From NCBI GenBank assembly GCA_964384215.1, contig CAYLLB010000009.1:1-64000 (forward strand): a DNA stretch of 64,000 bases. Reading direction: 5' to 3'. The position numbers and the translations under genes are program-made. Source of the stretch: JAJFUV01 sp964384215 (lineage in GTDB: Bacteria; Acidobacteriota; Terriglobia; Bryobacterales; Bryobacteraceae). This document shows, piece after piece, positions 1-7,978 of this stretch (position 1 is its first letter; each line of letters opens with the position of its first letter). Under the pieces are notes generated by a model. The model did no database searches and was not told where the DNA came from. It worked only from the letters and a program-made list of their open reading frames with translations.

Positions 1-1
1 T

Positions 2-45
2 TCATTTGACCCAACGACCCCCGTTTCGGTTACCGGGTCAAATGA
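2..45. repeat. 11-bp inverted repeat (hairpin)
   Basis: TCATTTGACCC at 2-12 is perfectly repeated in inverted form at 35-45, with a 22-base spacer. It lies about 95 bases beyond the stop of the leftward gene ending at 139. It could be a terminator stem (no clear T run is seen) or the edge of a repeat cut by the window. I see nothing else supportable in bases 1-138. Confidence 0.4.
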
Positions 46-138
46 CTTGACAGGAGCCCAAATGGAGTTCCGCGCAATCAGAGGTAAGGGTCGCGCTTCC
101 CTGGCATGCCCGCAGGACGGCCCAAGCGGTTGTGCGAA

Positions 139-1278
139 TTACCGGTAGGACCGAACGAAGTCCAGCAGCAGCCGCGACGGCGCTCTCGCCGGATCCAGCC
201 AGCCGAATTCCACCGGCTCCAAGCGTCCGGCTGGTGCGTCGTAGACCTGCCAGAAGACCACGTAGGCGGGACGCAGGCGCCGGATGGCCGCGAGCGCCGA
301 TGCCAGGCGCGGTTCCACGCCGCCGGAGGGCAGCCTGTCGTAAACGTCGCGCGGGATGCCGAGTTCGCCGATCATCACCGGCTTCGAAGTCGCCCGGGCG
401 ATGAGCGCCAGGTCCCGTGCCAGGCGCTGGCCGGTTCCCTCGGGTGGGCTGTCGATGACGCCGGTTTCAAACGGAGCGTTTGTGGACTCGTAGGCGGAAT
501 AGCTCAACAGGTCGAAGCTTGCCTTCGGCACGATGTCGCGCAACGCGTTCCAGCGCCCGCGCGGGCTCTTCACGAAGCGATACCCCTGTTGCTTGATGGC
601 CAGGTTCACAAGGGCGATTTCGAAGGCGTTCAGCAGCTTGAGGCGTGTATTCGGGTGGCGGCGGCGCGCCTGGTCGACGGCGCGGAAACGCGTGTTTTGC
701 CACGCGATCATGTTGCGGATGGCGAGTTCACTCGACCCTGTGTGGCGCATGATCTCGAGCATCCGGTTATCCGCCTCGGTGTTGGCCAGGATTACGGTTT
801 TGTCGAGATTTCCATAGGTGTTCAGCAGGTATTCGGAGAGCGCGAACATCTGGCGGTATTCGTCGTCGAGCGCGGCGCCGATCCCGGGGCGGGAAAGATT
901 GATGTCGTCGCAGCCGCCTCCGTAATCGCGCGAAGGGTAGACGGTCAGGATAATCGTCCTGAGCGCCGGATGTTCGACGACGTGCCGGTAACGTGAAAGC
1001 CGCAAGATGTCCACCGGGGTGCAGTGCGCGACACCTTCGAAGCGTTGCGGCGACAGCACGGGATGGAGGTAATCGAAACGAGAACCCACATAGATGCGGA
1101 ACAAGCCGGCGCCCGCTCTTTCGATCAAAGACGGGGCCGTGAACAGCGGGCTGGGCAACAGGGCGTCCCGGATAGGGCTCTCCCATTGGTAGAAACCCAC
1201 CCGCGGGTTGGGCTGCGCGAGCAGCAGCGCGGCAAAAGCGGCCGCGAGCACCAGGACCCTCAACGGCGCACCTCGCAC
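139..1278 (-). CDS. Secreted TIM-barrel-like (glycosidase-like) protein, function unknown
   Basis: This 379-residue protein has an N-terminal signal peptide (hydrophobic stretch about residues 6-21, ending in an AQ cleavage-type site). The mature part reads like a TIM-barrel glycoside-hydrolase fold, with a late 'MIGELGIP' strand followed by a 'VVFWQVYDAP' strand; in clan GH-A enzymes a Glu sits in such a position. I cannot assign a family. The start is uncertain: GTG at 1278 overlaps the upstream gene by 19 bases, whereas TTG at 1263 gives a 4-base TTGA overlap and a shorter signal peptide. It is the last gene of a three-gene leftward operon beginning at 3304, together with a TIG-like protein and a methyltransferase, which suggests a cell-surface glycan context. 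That role is inference. Confidence 0.6.
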   Translation of the reverse strand: MRGAPLRVLVLAAAFAALLLAQPNPRVGFYQWESPIRDALLPSPLFTAPSLIERAGAGLFRIYVGSRFDYLHPVLSPQRFEGVAHCTPVDILRLSRYRHVVEHPALRTIILTVYPSRDYGGGCDDINLSRPGIGAALDDEYRQMFALSEYLLNTYGNLDKTVILANTEADNRMLEIMRHTGSSELAIRNMIAWQNTRFRAVDQARRRHPNTRLKLLNAFEIALVNLAIKQQGYRFVKSPRGRWNALRDIVPKASFDLLSYSAYESTNAPFETGVIDSPPEGTGQRLARDLALIARATSKPVMIGELGIPRDVYDRLPSGGVEPRLASALAAIRRLRPAYVVFWQVYDAPAGRLEPVEFGWLDPARAPSRLLLDFVRSYR

Positions 1279-1970
1279 CAGTCGGAGCGGAGCCCGTCCA
1301 CTTCGACTGCCACCCGGTCGAGCGCGGCCACCGCGGCGTTGATCTGGTACGCGCCGGCGTACAACACCTGCGCCTCGCTGTCCTCTGAGAAGACGCGGAT
1401 GCGGGAGCCGGAGAATCCCTCCCCGTAAATCTCGACGATGGTCATCGAACGGGGCACCACGGCATGGATGACCGGCATCAGCCGCCTGGGGAAGTTCAGC
1501 GCGAGCGTAGGAACGGGCACTTGCGAGACTGCCTGCACGGCGGGGATGCGCTGGCGACCATCCCGCTTGACAGGGAGCACCGTGAAGCCGATCGGATCAC
1601 GCACCGCCCCGCCGCGTACGAGGACGCGGCTGCGCGGCAGGCGCAGCAGGATCAGATCCCCCGTCGACGCGTCTGCGTCGACTTCCGTTCCGTTGAAGCC
1701 CACGCTCTCGGCGCGATCCGCCCATTCCACGTAGTTCCGCAGGCGCTCCATGTCCTGCCAACTTCGCAGGGGTCGCAGGTGTTCGAACTGGTAGCGCGAC
1801 ACGAGGATGGCGGGTGCGGGATTGCGAGCCGTGAGACCCAGCGCGCGCTGCCACAGGGCGACGGCTTCGGCGGAGAGGCCCCGCGGCCAGGGTTCGCGCG
1901 GTGCGAGGGCCGGGTCCCGGCCAATCGAAAGCCGCAACGCCGAGACCAGCAGAAGCCCGACGAGGATCAT
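1260..1970 (-). CDS. Membrane-anchored or secreted protein with C-terminal TIGR03437-like domain
   Basis: The ATG at 1970 overlaps the TGA of the upstream methyltransferase (ATGA, 4 bases), so translational coupling is likely; a longer upstream reading frame is overlapped by that gene and is rejected. The 236-residue product starts with a hydrophobic segment (residues 1-15) usable as signal peptide or anchor. The middle has no motif I recognise. The last 70 residues ('IYGEGFSGSRIRVF' and then 'YQINAAVAALDRVAVEVDG') resemble the IPT/TIG-like Solibacter C-terminal domain, in which a 'QINA.VP' strand is the hallmark. No catalytic function can be assigned. Its partner genes are a methyltransferase upstream and a TIM-barrel-like protein downstream. 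Confidence 0.6.
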   Translation of the reverse strand: MILVGLLLVSALRLSIGRDPALAPREPWPRGLSAEAVALWQRALGLTARNPAPAILVSRYQFEHLRPLRSWQDMERLRNYVEWADRAESVGFNGTEVDADASTGDLILLRLPRSRVLVRGGAVRDPIGFTVLPVKRDGRQRIPAVQAVSQVPVPTLALNFPRRLMPVIHAVVPRSMTIVEIYGEGFSGSRIRVFSEDSEAQVLYAGAYQINAAVAALDRVAVEVDGLRSDWCEVRR

Positions 1971-3304
1971 GCGTGGAACAGTCCCGGCCGCGGCACCTCT
2001 TCGATAGCAGCCGGGGCGAGCCGCCGCCCATTCAGCATCAGGTCGAGGGTGTGAGGTCCGGCGGACAGATTCTTCGGCAGCAGGAAATTGATCTCGTAGC
2101 GTGGCGGCACGGGGTCGGCGCAAAAGATGTCGATTTCGCGAACGGGCATTCCCTCGATCAATGCCGAAAACTCCACAGGCGCCGTAGCTTCCTCCACGGT
2201 CACCTTGACGCTGCCGGAGACGATCCTTGTCCCCGAGAGCAGATTGACGCCGTCGGCCACCGACGTGACCAGGGGGATGACGGGGCCGGCCGGGATGACA
2301 CGAATGACGGCCGCGGGCGCGATCCGCCGGCCGAGCCAGCGCAGTTCCACGGTCACCAGGCCGGTGCGCGTTCCGCCTGGCACGGCGGCGTTGACCTGCG
2401 AGATGCCGTCGGCCGAAGGCGGTCCGATGTAGGAGAGTGCCGCAACGCGGCTGCCGATGAGCACTTCAGCGTCGTTCAGGTCGAAATCATCGGGAAGGTC
2501 TGAAACCCATAGCGAGACGAAGGCGAAGCGGCCGGACGCTGGAACGAGCGGCTCGCTCCCGTTGGCGTTGGTGATCTTGACGATGCGGGCCGCGGCGCCG
2601 GGCGGACGTTCGCGCAGGCCGCGGCGCCAACCGGCGGGGCGCTTGCGCCATGTGGTCCAAAGGTATTGCGTGGACGCGCCATCGAGCGCCAGCAACTGGA
2701 AATCGTGTTCCAGCGCGAACCGCGCCACCTCCGCGGCCTGGATGCGCGCGCCGCTCCAGGTGTCATACACCCGGGCTGTGTCCGGCAGCCCGTTGAACTG
2801 CCCCCGGAAAACCGCGCCATCCTTCATGACACGGTGCGCTTCGCGGAGGTAGTTGAAAATGACCTCGCGGTCCGGAATGTGCTGAAAAACGGCGTAGGAA
2901 TAAACGAAGTCGAACGATTCGTCGGCGAAAGCGGCCAGGTCGGCGCCGCTCGAGGCGTGTGCATGAGCGTGCGGAATGCCGGCGAGGTTCGCCCGCGCCA
3001 GCCGGATCATCTCGTCGGAAACGTCCACGCCGTGGATTTCGCCGAAATGGCGGCTGAGAGGCTTCATCAAGCGTCCCGGACCACAACCGATTTCCAGGGC
3101 GCGGCGCGAGCGCGGATTCGCAACCGGTGTCAAGCGGCGCATTTCGGCTTCCAGGCTCAGCACGACTTCCCTGGCCGTGGCGAAGAACTCCTCCTCGTCC
3201 TGGTCGCGGCGGCCGAAGGCGACGTAATAGCTCGCGTCCTCGATGGCGCGGCGATTCCAGTCCTCCTTCATGCGTGCGCGGACATCCTGGGCGAAGTCGC
3301 TCAT
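1967..3304 (-). CDS. Class I SAM-dependent methyltransferase with C-terminal TIGR03437-like domains
   Basis: This 445-residue protein has two parts. Residues about 60-215 are a class I methyltransferase: motif I 'EIGCGPG' at 71-77, the acidic 'GVDVSDEM' that would bind the SAM ribose, then 'FDFVYSYAVFQHI' as motif IV. The substrate cannot be read from sequence. Residues about 230-445 form a beta-rich region with 'SQVNAAVPGGTRTG', resembling the Solibacter TIGR03437 domain usually found on exported proteins. No signal peptide is present, so this domain appears to be cytoplasmic here, which is odd. The gene leads a three-gene leftward operon and is divergent from a Wzt-like gene at 3325, with only 20 bases between the two ATG codons. 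A role in modifying a surface glycan is inferred from this neighbour. Confidence 0.8.
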   Translation of the reverse strand: MSDFAQDVRARMKEDWNRRAIEDASYYVAFGRRDQDEEEFFATAREVVLSLEAEMRRLTPVANPRSRRALEIGCGPGRLMKPLSRHFGEIHGVDVSDEMIRLARANLAGIPHAHAHASSGADLAAFADESFDFVYSYAVFQHIPDREVIFNYLREAHRVMKDGAVFRGQFNGLPDTARVYDTWSGARIQAAEVARFALEHDFQLLALDGASTQYLWTTWRKRPAGWRRGLRERPPGAAARIVKITNANGSEPLVPASGRFAFVSLWVSDLPDDFDLNDAEVLIGSRVAALSYIGPPSADGISQVNAAVPGGTRTGLVTVELRWLGRRIAPAAVIRVIPAGPVIPLVTSVADGVNLLSGTRIVSGSVKVTVEEATAPVEFSALIEGMPVREIDIFCADPVPPRYEINFLLPKNLSAGPHTLDLMLNGRRLAPAAIEEVPRPGLFHA

Positions 3305-3324
3305 TAACGGCTATTCTATCTTCG
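3305..3324. promoter_or_regulatory. Putative bidirectional promoter with shared -10 element
   Basis: The 20 bases between divergent ATGs (3304 leftward, 3325 rightward) contain CTATTCTA at 3311-3318. Read rightward it gives TATTCT seven bases before the ATG at 3325; read leftward it gives TAGAAT eight bases before the ATG at 3304. Both would produce leaderless or almost leaderless mRNA. No good -35 is visible. Confidence 0.45.
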
Positions 3325-4044
3325 ATGGCCATCGAATTACGAGACGTCGAGATTCCGGCCGGCTCCGTGATCGGCGTGGTTGGCGAAAGCGTCGAGTGGG
3401 AACAACTGCGCCGGACGGGGGCTTCGGTCATGGTCGCATCGGCAGCGGAATCCGTGCTGCTCACATCGTGCGACGAGGTGTGGTGGATTCGCGGCGGCAA
3501 GCTGGAAGCGCGCGGCGCGCCGCAGGAGACGCTCGCCATGTACCAGCGCGATGCCATGCGCGGAGTGCGTGCCGAAGCGGAAGCCGGCAAGCGCGAACTC
3601 GCACCATCTATGCGGCGCGGCGACGGGCGCGCGCGCGTGGTCTCCATTGAAACGCTCAACGCCGATGGCCGGGGGGCCGAGGTGTTTCAAAGCGGTGAAC
3701 CGATGAGCGTGCGCATCACCGTGCAGTTCGCGCATGATGTAGAGGACCCCGTGATCGGCATGATGATCCGCAGCAGGATTGGAGTCGAGGTCTATGGCAC
3801 CAACACCGGACTCGAGAAACTGAAACTGGGCCCGTGCGCGGCTGGCGACACGCTGCAGGTGACCTTCGCGTTCCCATGCAACCTGTGCCCTCAGCACTAC
3901 ACGCTTACGGCGGCCTCGCACGATCCTGACGGAGTCTGGCACGACTGGCTCGAAGATGCCGTGCGCTTCACGGTTGCCGATACGCGTTACACGGCGGGTG
4001 TGGCCAACCTGCGTGCTGTGGCGAGCGCTGTGAAACTAGGTTGA
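3325..4044 (+). CDS. Wzt-like carbohydrate-binding protein with collapsed ABC ATPase domain
   Basis: The 239-residue protein ends (residues about 110-235) in a beta-sandwich that looks like the C-terminal domain of Wzt, which recognises O-antigen for ABC export. The first 80 residues look like two ends of an ABC ATPase joined together: 'IELRDVEIPAGSVIGVVGES' matches the strand before Walker A, but the lysine-containing P-loop, Q-loop, LSGGQ signature and Walker B are all absent; the text resumes at 'CDEVWWIRGGKLEARG', typical of the end of a Wzt nucleotide-binding domain. It therefore should not hydrolyse ATP. No permease (Wzm) gene is adjacent. It may bind a surface polysaccharide or regulate export. 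Internal deletion versus domain reuse cannot be decided here, but the frame is intact. Confidence 0.7.
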   Translation: MAIELRDVEIPAGSVIGVVGESVEWEQLRRTGASVMVASAAESVLLTSCDEVWWIRGGKLEARGAPQETLAMYQRDAMRGVRAEAEAGKRELAPSMRRGDGRARVVSIETLNADGRGAEVFQSGEPMSVRITVQFAHDVEDPVIGMMIRSRIGVEVYGTNTGLEKLKLGPCAAGDTLQVTFAFPCNLCPQHYTLTAASHDPDGVWHDWLEDAVRFTVADTRYTAGVANLRAVASAVKLG

Positions 4045-4917
4045 TCCTTCGCGGCTGTGCCACCAGGCGTTCAACAGCGTAGCTGTCATGATGACGGCGC
4101 CGCCGGTAAGCGCCAGAGCGCTGGGCCGCTCGCCGTGAACGAACCACGCCCATAGCGGGTTGAGGACCGGTTCGATGAGCATGATGGTGGAAGCCTCGAA
4201 CGCAGGCACGCGCCGCAAGCCGGCCGTCATGCAGGCGTAGGCCACCCCGATTTGCACTACGCCGAGGTAAACGATCACCAGCCAGTCCTTCGCCGTCACG
4301 TGCGCGGCGGGGAAGGCCATCGGCAAGGCCACCATGCAGGCGATCAAGTTGCCGGTGACGATGTGCGCCAGCGTTCCCTCGCCCGCGGGCCTGCGCCGGG
4401 CGATCCAGCGGATGCCGGCGATAGTGAGAGCCCAGAAGATTCCGCTGATGGCGGCGATGACGTTGCCCGCGGCCGGGTTGGGCGCCGTAACCACCACCCG
4501 CTCGCTGCCCAGGAAGAATAGGGCCATGCCTCCAGCTACGGCGGCGATCAGAGCCAGGTCGCGGCGCTGGATGCGCTCCTGAAGCAGCCACGGGGCGAGC
4601 AGCAGCAGGTAGAGCGGCGCGGTGGATTGGAGGAAAATCGAGTTCGCAGCCGTGGTCAGCTTGTTCGACAGCACAAACAGCAGCATGGTGCCCGCGTAGG
4701 CCGCGCCCACAGGCAGCACGCGCCAGCTCCAGCCCCTGCGCGCCGCGGGCAGCAACAGGAAAACGCTCAGCGCCGCCACGATGGAACGGAATCCGGCCAC
4801 TTGCCACGCGGTGAGCGAAGTCGCCTTGATGGCCGCGCCGCCGGTCGAAAAGCAAAGCGACGCGGCGAGCAGCAGCAGGCGGCTGCCGGCGAGGGAAGGT
4901 TGAACGCGTTGGGGCAC
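4036..4917 (-). CDS. EamA/DMT-family permease
   Basis: The 293-residue protein is made of about ten hydrophobic segments arranged as two EamA repeats; the start 'CFSTGGAAIKATSLTAWQVAGFRS' and the conserved 'E.VLNPLWAW..HGERPS' near the end are typical of drug/metabolite transporters. The length matches the family (about 280-310). The substrate is unknown; members export amino acids, nucleosides and other metabolites. It converges with the Wzt-like gene and the two coding ends overlap by 9 bases. Nothing downstream suggests a pathway. Confidence 0.88.
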   Translation of the reverse strand: MPQRVQPSLAGSRLLLLAASLCFSTGGAAIKATSLTAWQVAGFRSIVAALSVFLLLPAARRGWSWRVLPVGAAYAGTMLLFVLSNKLTTAANSIFLQSTAPLYLLLLAPWLLQERIQRRDLALIAAVAGGMALFFLGSERVVVTAPNPAAGNVIAAISGIFWALTIAGIRWIARRRPAGEGTLAHIVTGNLIACMVALPMAFPAAHVTAKDWLVIVYLGVVQIGVAYACMTAGLRRVPAFEASTIMLIEPVLNPLWAWFVHGERPSALALTGGAVIMTATLLNAWWHSREGST

Positions 4918-4938
4918 TCTTTTTAGTATGCAGGATGC

Positions 4939-4968
4939 CGTAGGGATCGAATGTATGCGACTCCTACG
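4939..4968 (-). terminator. Hairpin abutting the TonB receptor stop codon
   Basis: CGTAGG (4939-4944) pairs with CCTACG (4963-4968), and an inner TCG/CGA extends the stem with two mismatches. It starts at the base next to the receptor stop at 4969. There is no immediate T run on the minus strand, so this is a weak terminator or an mRNA-stabilising hairpin. Confidence 0.35.
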
Positions 4969-7140
4969 TCAGAAGATCTGTAGGGTGTAGTGGAAGCGAA
5001 CGCCGCGCCCGATCTCCGGCGCGTATTCCTTGATGAACGAGAGATGGTTGCGGTAGAGGGCGTCGCCCAGATTGTAAGCGGCAACACCAACGATGTGCAT
5101 GACGTGCTTTGTGGTGAACACGTAAGAAGCCGCGAGGTCGAAGACGGCATAGCCGGCAGTCGCGGTTTCCGTGGGATAAATGCGGTCCTGGCGGCCGGCG
5201 AGCGTGAGCGACGGGCGCAGGCGGAAGCCCTTGTACCCCGCGTCGAATCCGGCGTGCCCGCGCAGAGGCGGGATGCGCGGCAGCGGCGTGTTGGTGGCGG
5301 TCAGCGTCGCATTCACCGTGTCCAAGCCCAGGTTCAGCCAGACGTCGCGGCCAAGCCCGATGTCCGCGCGGGCCTCGGCGCCGCGATAGCGCGCGTCGCC
5401 CTGGCGGTACACGGCCTCAGTGAGGCCGTCCTTAATGTCTCCGGTCGGCGCCAAGTGTACGTAGTCGCGCAGCCAGTAGTTGAAGAAGCTTACTTCGCCG
5501 CGAAACCGCGACCATTGCTGGCGCAGCGCCAGGTCCACGCCTTCTCCGCGCTCGCGCTTCAGGTTCAGATCGCCGATTTCGAAGGTCTGGTTTCCGGCGT
5601 GCGGGCCGTAGGCGTACAGTTCTTCCAGCGCCGGCGCACGATAGGAGTGCGTGTAGTTGGCCGCGAACACGCCGCCTTGCCAGAGCGGTTTCTGGATGCC
5701 CGCCGATCCCGAAAAACCGTCGAACGAGCGGCCCGGCAGGCCGGCCGGGTTGTAGCCGTTATGCTCGAACCGCCCGCCGAACTGCAGCCGGAAGTGCTCG
5801 AAATCGAGCTGTTCGAGGGCGAAGGCGGCGGCCGAATTCTGAATGACCGGCGGCGTGATGACCTCGTCGCCCACGGCATTGTAATCGCGCCTCATGCCCA
5901 TGAAGCCGAAGCTGCCTGACAGGCGTCCGCGTTTGCGTTGATCGAACACGCCGCGATACGAGAACTGCTTATTCCAGAATTCGTTGTGCACTTCGCTGGA
6001 GACCGAGTCCATTTCCTTGTGGTTCCAGTCGCTGTAGTTGAGGTTGAGCGAGAACTTTTCGATGGAGGCGCTCAGTTCCTTGATGCCGGCGCTGGCGTGC
6101 ACATTCTGGCGCGCGTACTTCAGATTGACGATTTCGGAATCCTCACTGCCCGCTGGCGGCGCCGGGACGCCGTAGACTCCGTTCTGCGTGTTGTAGCTCA
6201 CGCTTCCGAAGATTTTGGGGCCGAAGTGTCCGGCGCCGATATTGGCCTGTTTGATTTCGGTCTCCGAGTTGGTGACGGTGCCGAGGGGCGTCGAATAGTC
6301 GCCGGTGCGCTGGCCGCCGCCGCCACCCCACAGCATCCAATGCTCGCGGCCGTATTCGAACGCGCCGCTCCCGCCGCCCATGCTGTTATTCGAGCCGCCT
6401 TCCCCCGTCAGGTGGCCGCGCAGGCCCTCATGCGGGTGCTGATGTTCCTGGTGGTGTGACGTGACCGCGTTCACGACGCCTCCGATGGCGCTGCTGCCGT
6501 AAAGTAGCGTGGCCGGACCGCGCACGACTTCGACGCGGTCGAGCGAAGTCGCATCCACGGGTTCGCCGTGATCCCCGCTTTGATACGACAGCGTGCCGCT
6601 GGGAATCCCGTCCTGGAGAATCAGTACGCGATCGCCGTCGAACCCGCGCACCACGGGCCTCGACGTGCCTGGGCCGGAGCTGCGTTTGGCCACGCCGGGC
6701 TGGCCGTCGAGCACTTCACCAAGAGAAACCGCGCTTTTGGCAGTCAACTCCATGTTTTCGATGGTGGCAACGCTTTGAATCGCGCCCAGGGTGGTCTCTT
6801 CCTGGCCGGAGGCGGTCACCGTGATCTGTTCATGAACGGGCGCAATCTTGAGATGGAAATCCAGCTTGGAAGCGGCGTTCGCGTTTACCTGTATCTTGCG
6901 CCGCTCATCTGAGAACGGGTGCATATGTGCAAGCACTTCGTAGTTGCCGGGCGGGATGTTCCGGAATGAATAAACGCCCTCCTGATCGGTCTGTGTGGAG
7001 CGCCGGAGCTGAGGGATCATCACGGTGGCGTGATGAACTTCATCGCCGGTGGCCTCGAGCGTAACCTTCCCTGTGATGGAGCCGGGTTGCGCAAAGGCCG
7101 GCGCTACGAGAAGGGACAATGAGAGCAGGAGTCGTTTCAT
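4969..7140 (-). CDS. TonB-dependent outer-membrane receptor, possibly zinc/metal type
   Basis: The 723-residue protein has a signal peptide (residues 1-17, 'SLLVAPAFAQ'), a carboxypeptidase-regulatory-like domain (about 20-95), a plug domain (about 105-225, with 'PVVRGFDGDRVLILQDG') and a 22-strand-type barrel ending in an aromatic residue ('LQIF'). Just after the plug is a His-rich loop, 'SHHQEHQHPHE'. The C-terminal 'LYRNHLSFIKE.APE.GRGV' pattern is reminiscent of ZnuD-like zinc receptors. TonB receptors move scarce ligands across the outer membrane using ExbBD energy; a metal ligand is my inference from the histidines. The gene has no obvious operon partner; the 112 bases upstream contain three imperfect CGGGCCTTA-type units but no clear Zur/Fur box that I can call. 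Confidence 0.87.
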   Translation of the reverse strand: MKRLLLSLSLLVAPAFAQPGSITGKVTLEATGDEVHHATVMIPQLRRSTQTDQEGVYSFRNIPPGNYEVLAHMHPFSDERRKIQVNANAASKLDFHLKIAPVHEQITVTASGQEETTLGAIQSVATIENMELTAKSAVSLGEVLDGQPGVAKRSSGPGTSRPVVRGFDGDRVLILQDGIPSGTLSYQSGDHGEPVDATSLDRVEVVRGPATLLYGSSAIGGVVNAVTSHHQEHQHPHEGLRGHLTGEGGSNNSMGGGSGAFEYGREHWMLWGGGGGQRTGDYSTPLGTVTNSETEIKQANIGAGHFGPKIFGSVSYNTQNGVYGVPAPPAGSEDSEIVNLKYARQNVHASAGIKELSASIEKFSLNLNYSDWNHKEMDSVSSEVHNEFWNKQFSYRGVFDQRKRGRLSGSFGFMGMRRDYNAVGDEVITPPVIQNSAAAFALEQLDFEHFRLQFGGRFEHNGYNPAGLPGRSFDGFSGSAGIQKPLWQGGVFAANYTHSYRAPALEELYAYGPHAGNQTFEIGDLNLKRERGEGVDLALRQQWSRFRGEVSFFNYWLRDYVHLAPTGDIKDGLTEAVYRQGDARYRGAEARADIGLGRDVWLNLGLDTVNATLTATNTPLPRIPPLRGHAGFDAGYKGFRLRPSLTLAGRQDRIYPTETATAGYAVFDLAASYVFTTKHVMHIVGVAAYNLGDALYRNHLSFIKEYAPEIGRGVRFHYTLQIF

Positions 7141-7252
7141 TTGCTGTCTGCTATCAGTATGGAAAGCGCTTGCAGAACACCCGAGAGAATTCCGGCGACC
7201 GGGTCCTGTCCGGCCGCGACCGGGCCTTATCGGGCGGCAAGCGGGCCTTACG

Positions 7253-7978
7253 CTACCACTTCAAATCGCGGCGGATCGTGCTTGCCAGGCGCTTGCTGAC
7301 GATCACGCCGGTGCCGTTGGACATCTTCAGAAGCCAGCGCTTGCTGCTCAGCGCGGAAACTGTACGAATGTGATCCGTGTTGACGATGGCGCCGCGGCGC
7401 ACCCGCCGGAATCGCGGGCTTTCGAGCGTGGCTTCAAAATGCTTGAGGGTGTGCTGCGCCAGGTACCGCCCCGACGCCGTGACGATGTGCACCAACTCGC
7501 CTTCGGCAATCAAGGCGATCACGTCGGCCGGATCGAGCAGGTGGATCTCGCTCCGGCTCACGCCGGCTATCTTGCGAAGCGCTTCCGGACGGCCGGCGGC
7601 CGGCGCCGCGCCGGCCATGCCCGCCAGTTGCGCACGCGCTTTAGCCAATGCGGCTTCCAACCGTTCGCGGCGCACGGGTTTCAGCAGGTAGTCCACCGCG
7701 CCGGCCTCGAATGCGGCGAGAGCGTGCTGGTCGTAAGCGGTTACGAAGATGATCAGCGGCAGACTCTCGCCTCGCAATGCGCGCACTACGCCGAAGCCGT
7801 CCAGACCGGGCATTTCGAGGTCGAGCAGGATGACGTCGGGCCGGAGGCGGTCGATCTGTGCGACAGTCTCGGGCCCCGACGCAGCCTCGCCAGCCAACTC
7901 GACGCCGCTCAACTCCGCCAGTAGGTCGCGCAGGATTTCGCGCGCGATGGGTTCGTCGTCGGCGATCAGAATCCTCAT
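7253..7978 (-). CDS. LytR/AlgR-family response regulator (receiver + LytTR)
   Basis: This 241-residue protein starts with a receiver domain (residues 1-120): acidic pair in 'IADDEP', phospho-acceptor Asp in 'VILLDLEMPG', switch Thr in 'FVTAYD' and Lys in 'LLKPVRRE'. Residues about 140-240 are a LytTR DNA-binding domain ('IHLLDPADVIALIAEGELVHI', then 'RRGAIVNTDHI'). Such regulators bind direct repeats in promoters of their targets. The ATG overlaps the TGA of the upstream sensor kinase gene by 4 bases, so the two form a two-component pair. The target is unknown; the next gene downstream is the TonB receptor but on the other side of a 112-base gap. Confidence 0.95.
   Translation of the reverse strand: MRILIADDEPIAREILRDLLAELSGVELAGEAASGPETVAQIDRLRPDVILLDLEMPGLDGFGVVRALRGESLPLIIFVTAYDQHALAAFEAGAVDYLLKPVRRERLEAALAKARAQLAGMAGAAPAAGRPEALRKIAGVSRSEIHLLDPADVIALIAEGELVHIVTASGRYLAQHTLKHFEATLESPRFRRVRRGAIVNTDHIRTVSALSSKRWLLKMSNGTGVIVSKRLASTIRRDLKW

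Noticed and set aside
106..996. 296-codon plus-strand frame at the left end
   Set aside because: Overlaps a signal-peptide-bearing gene on the other strand and has no recognisable motif.
7190..7252. Three imperfect CGGGCCTTA-type units between TonB receptor and response regulator
   Set aside because: Too short and diverged to call a functional repeat or operator.
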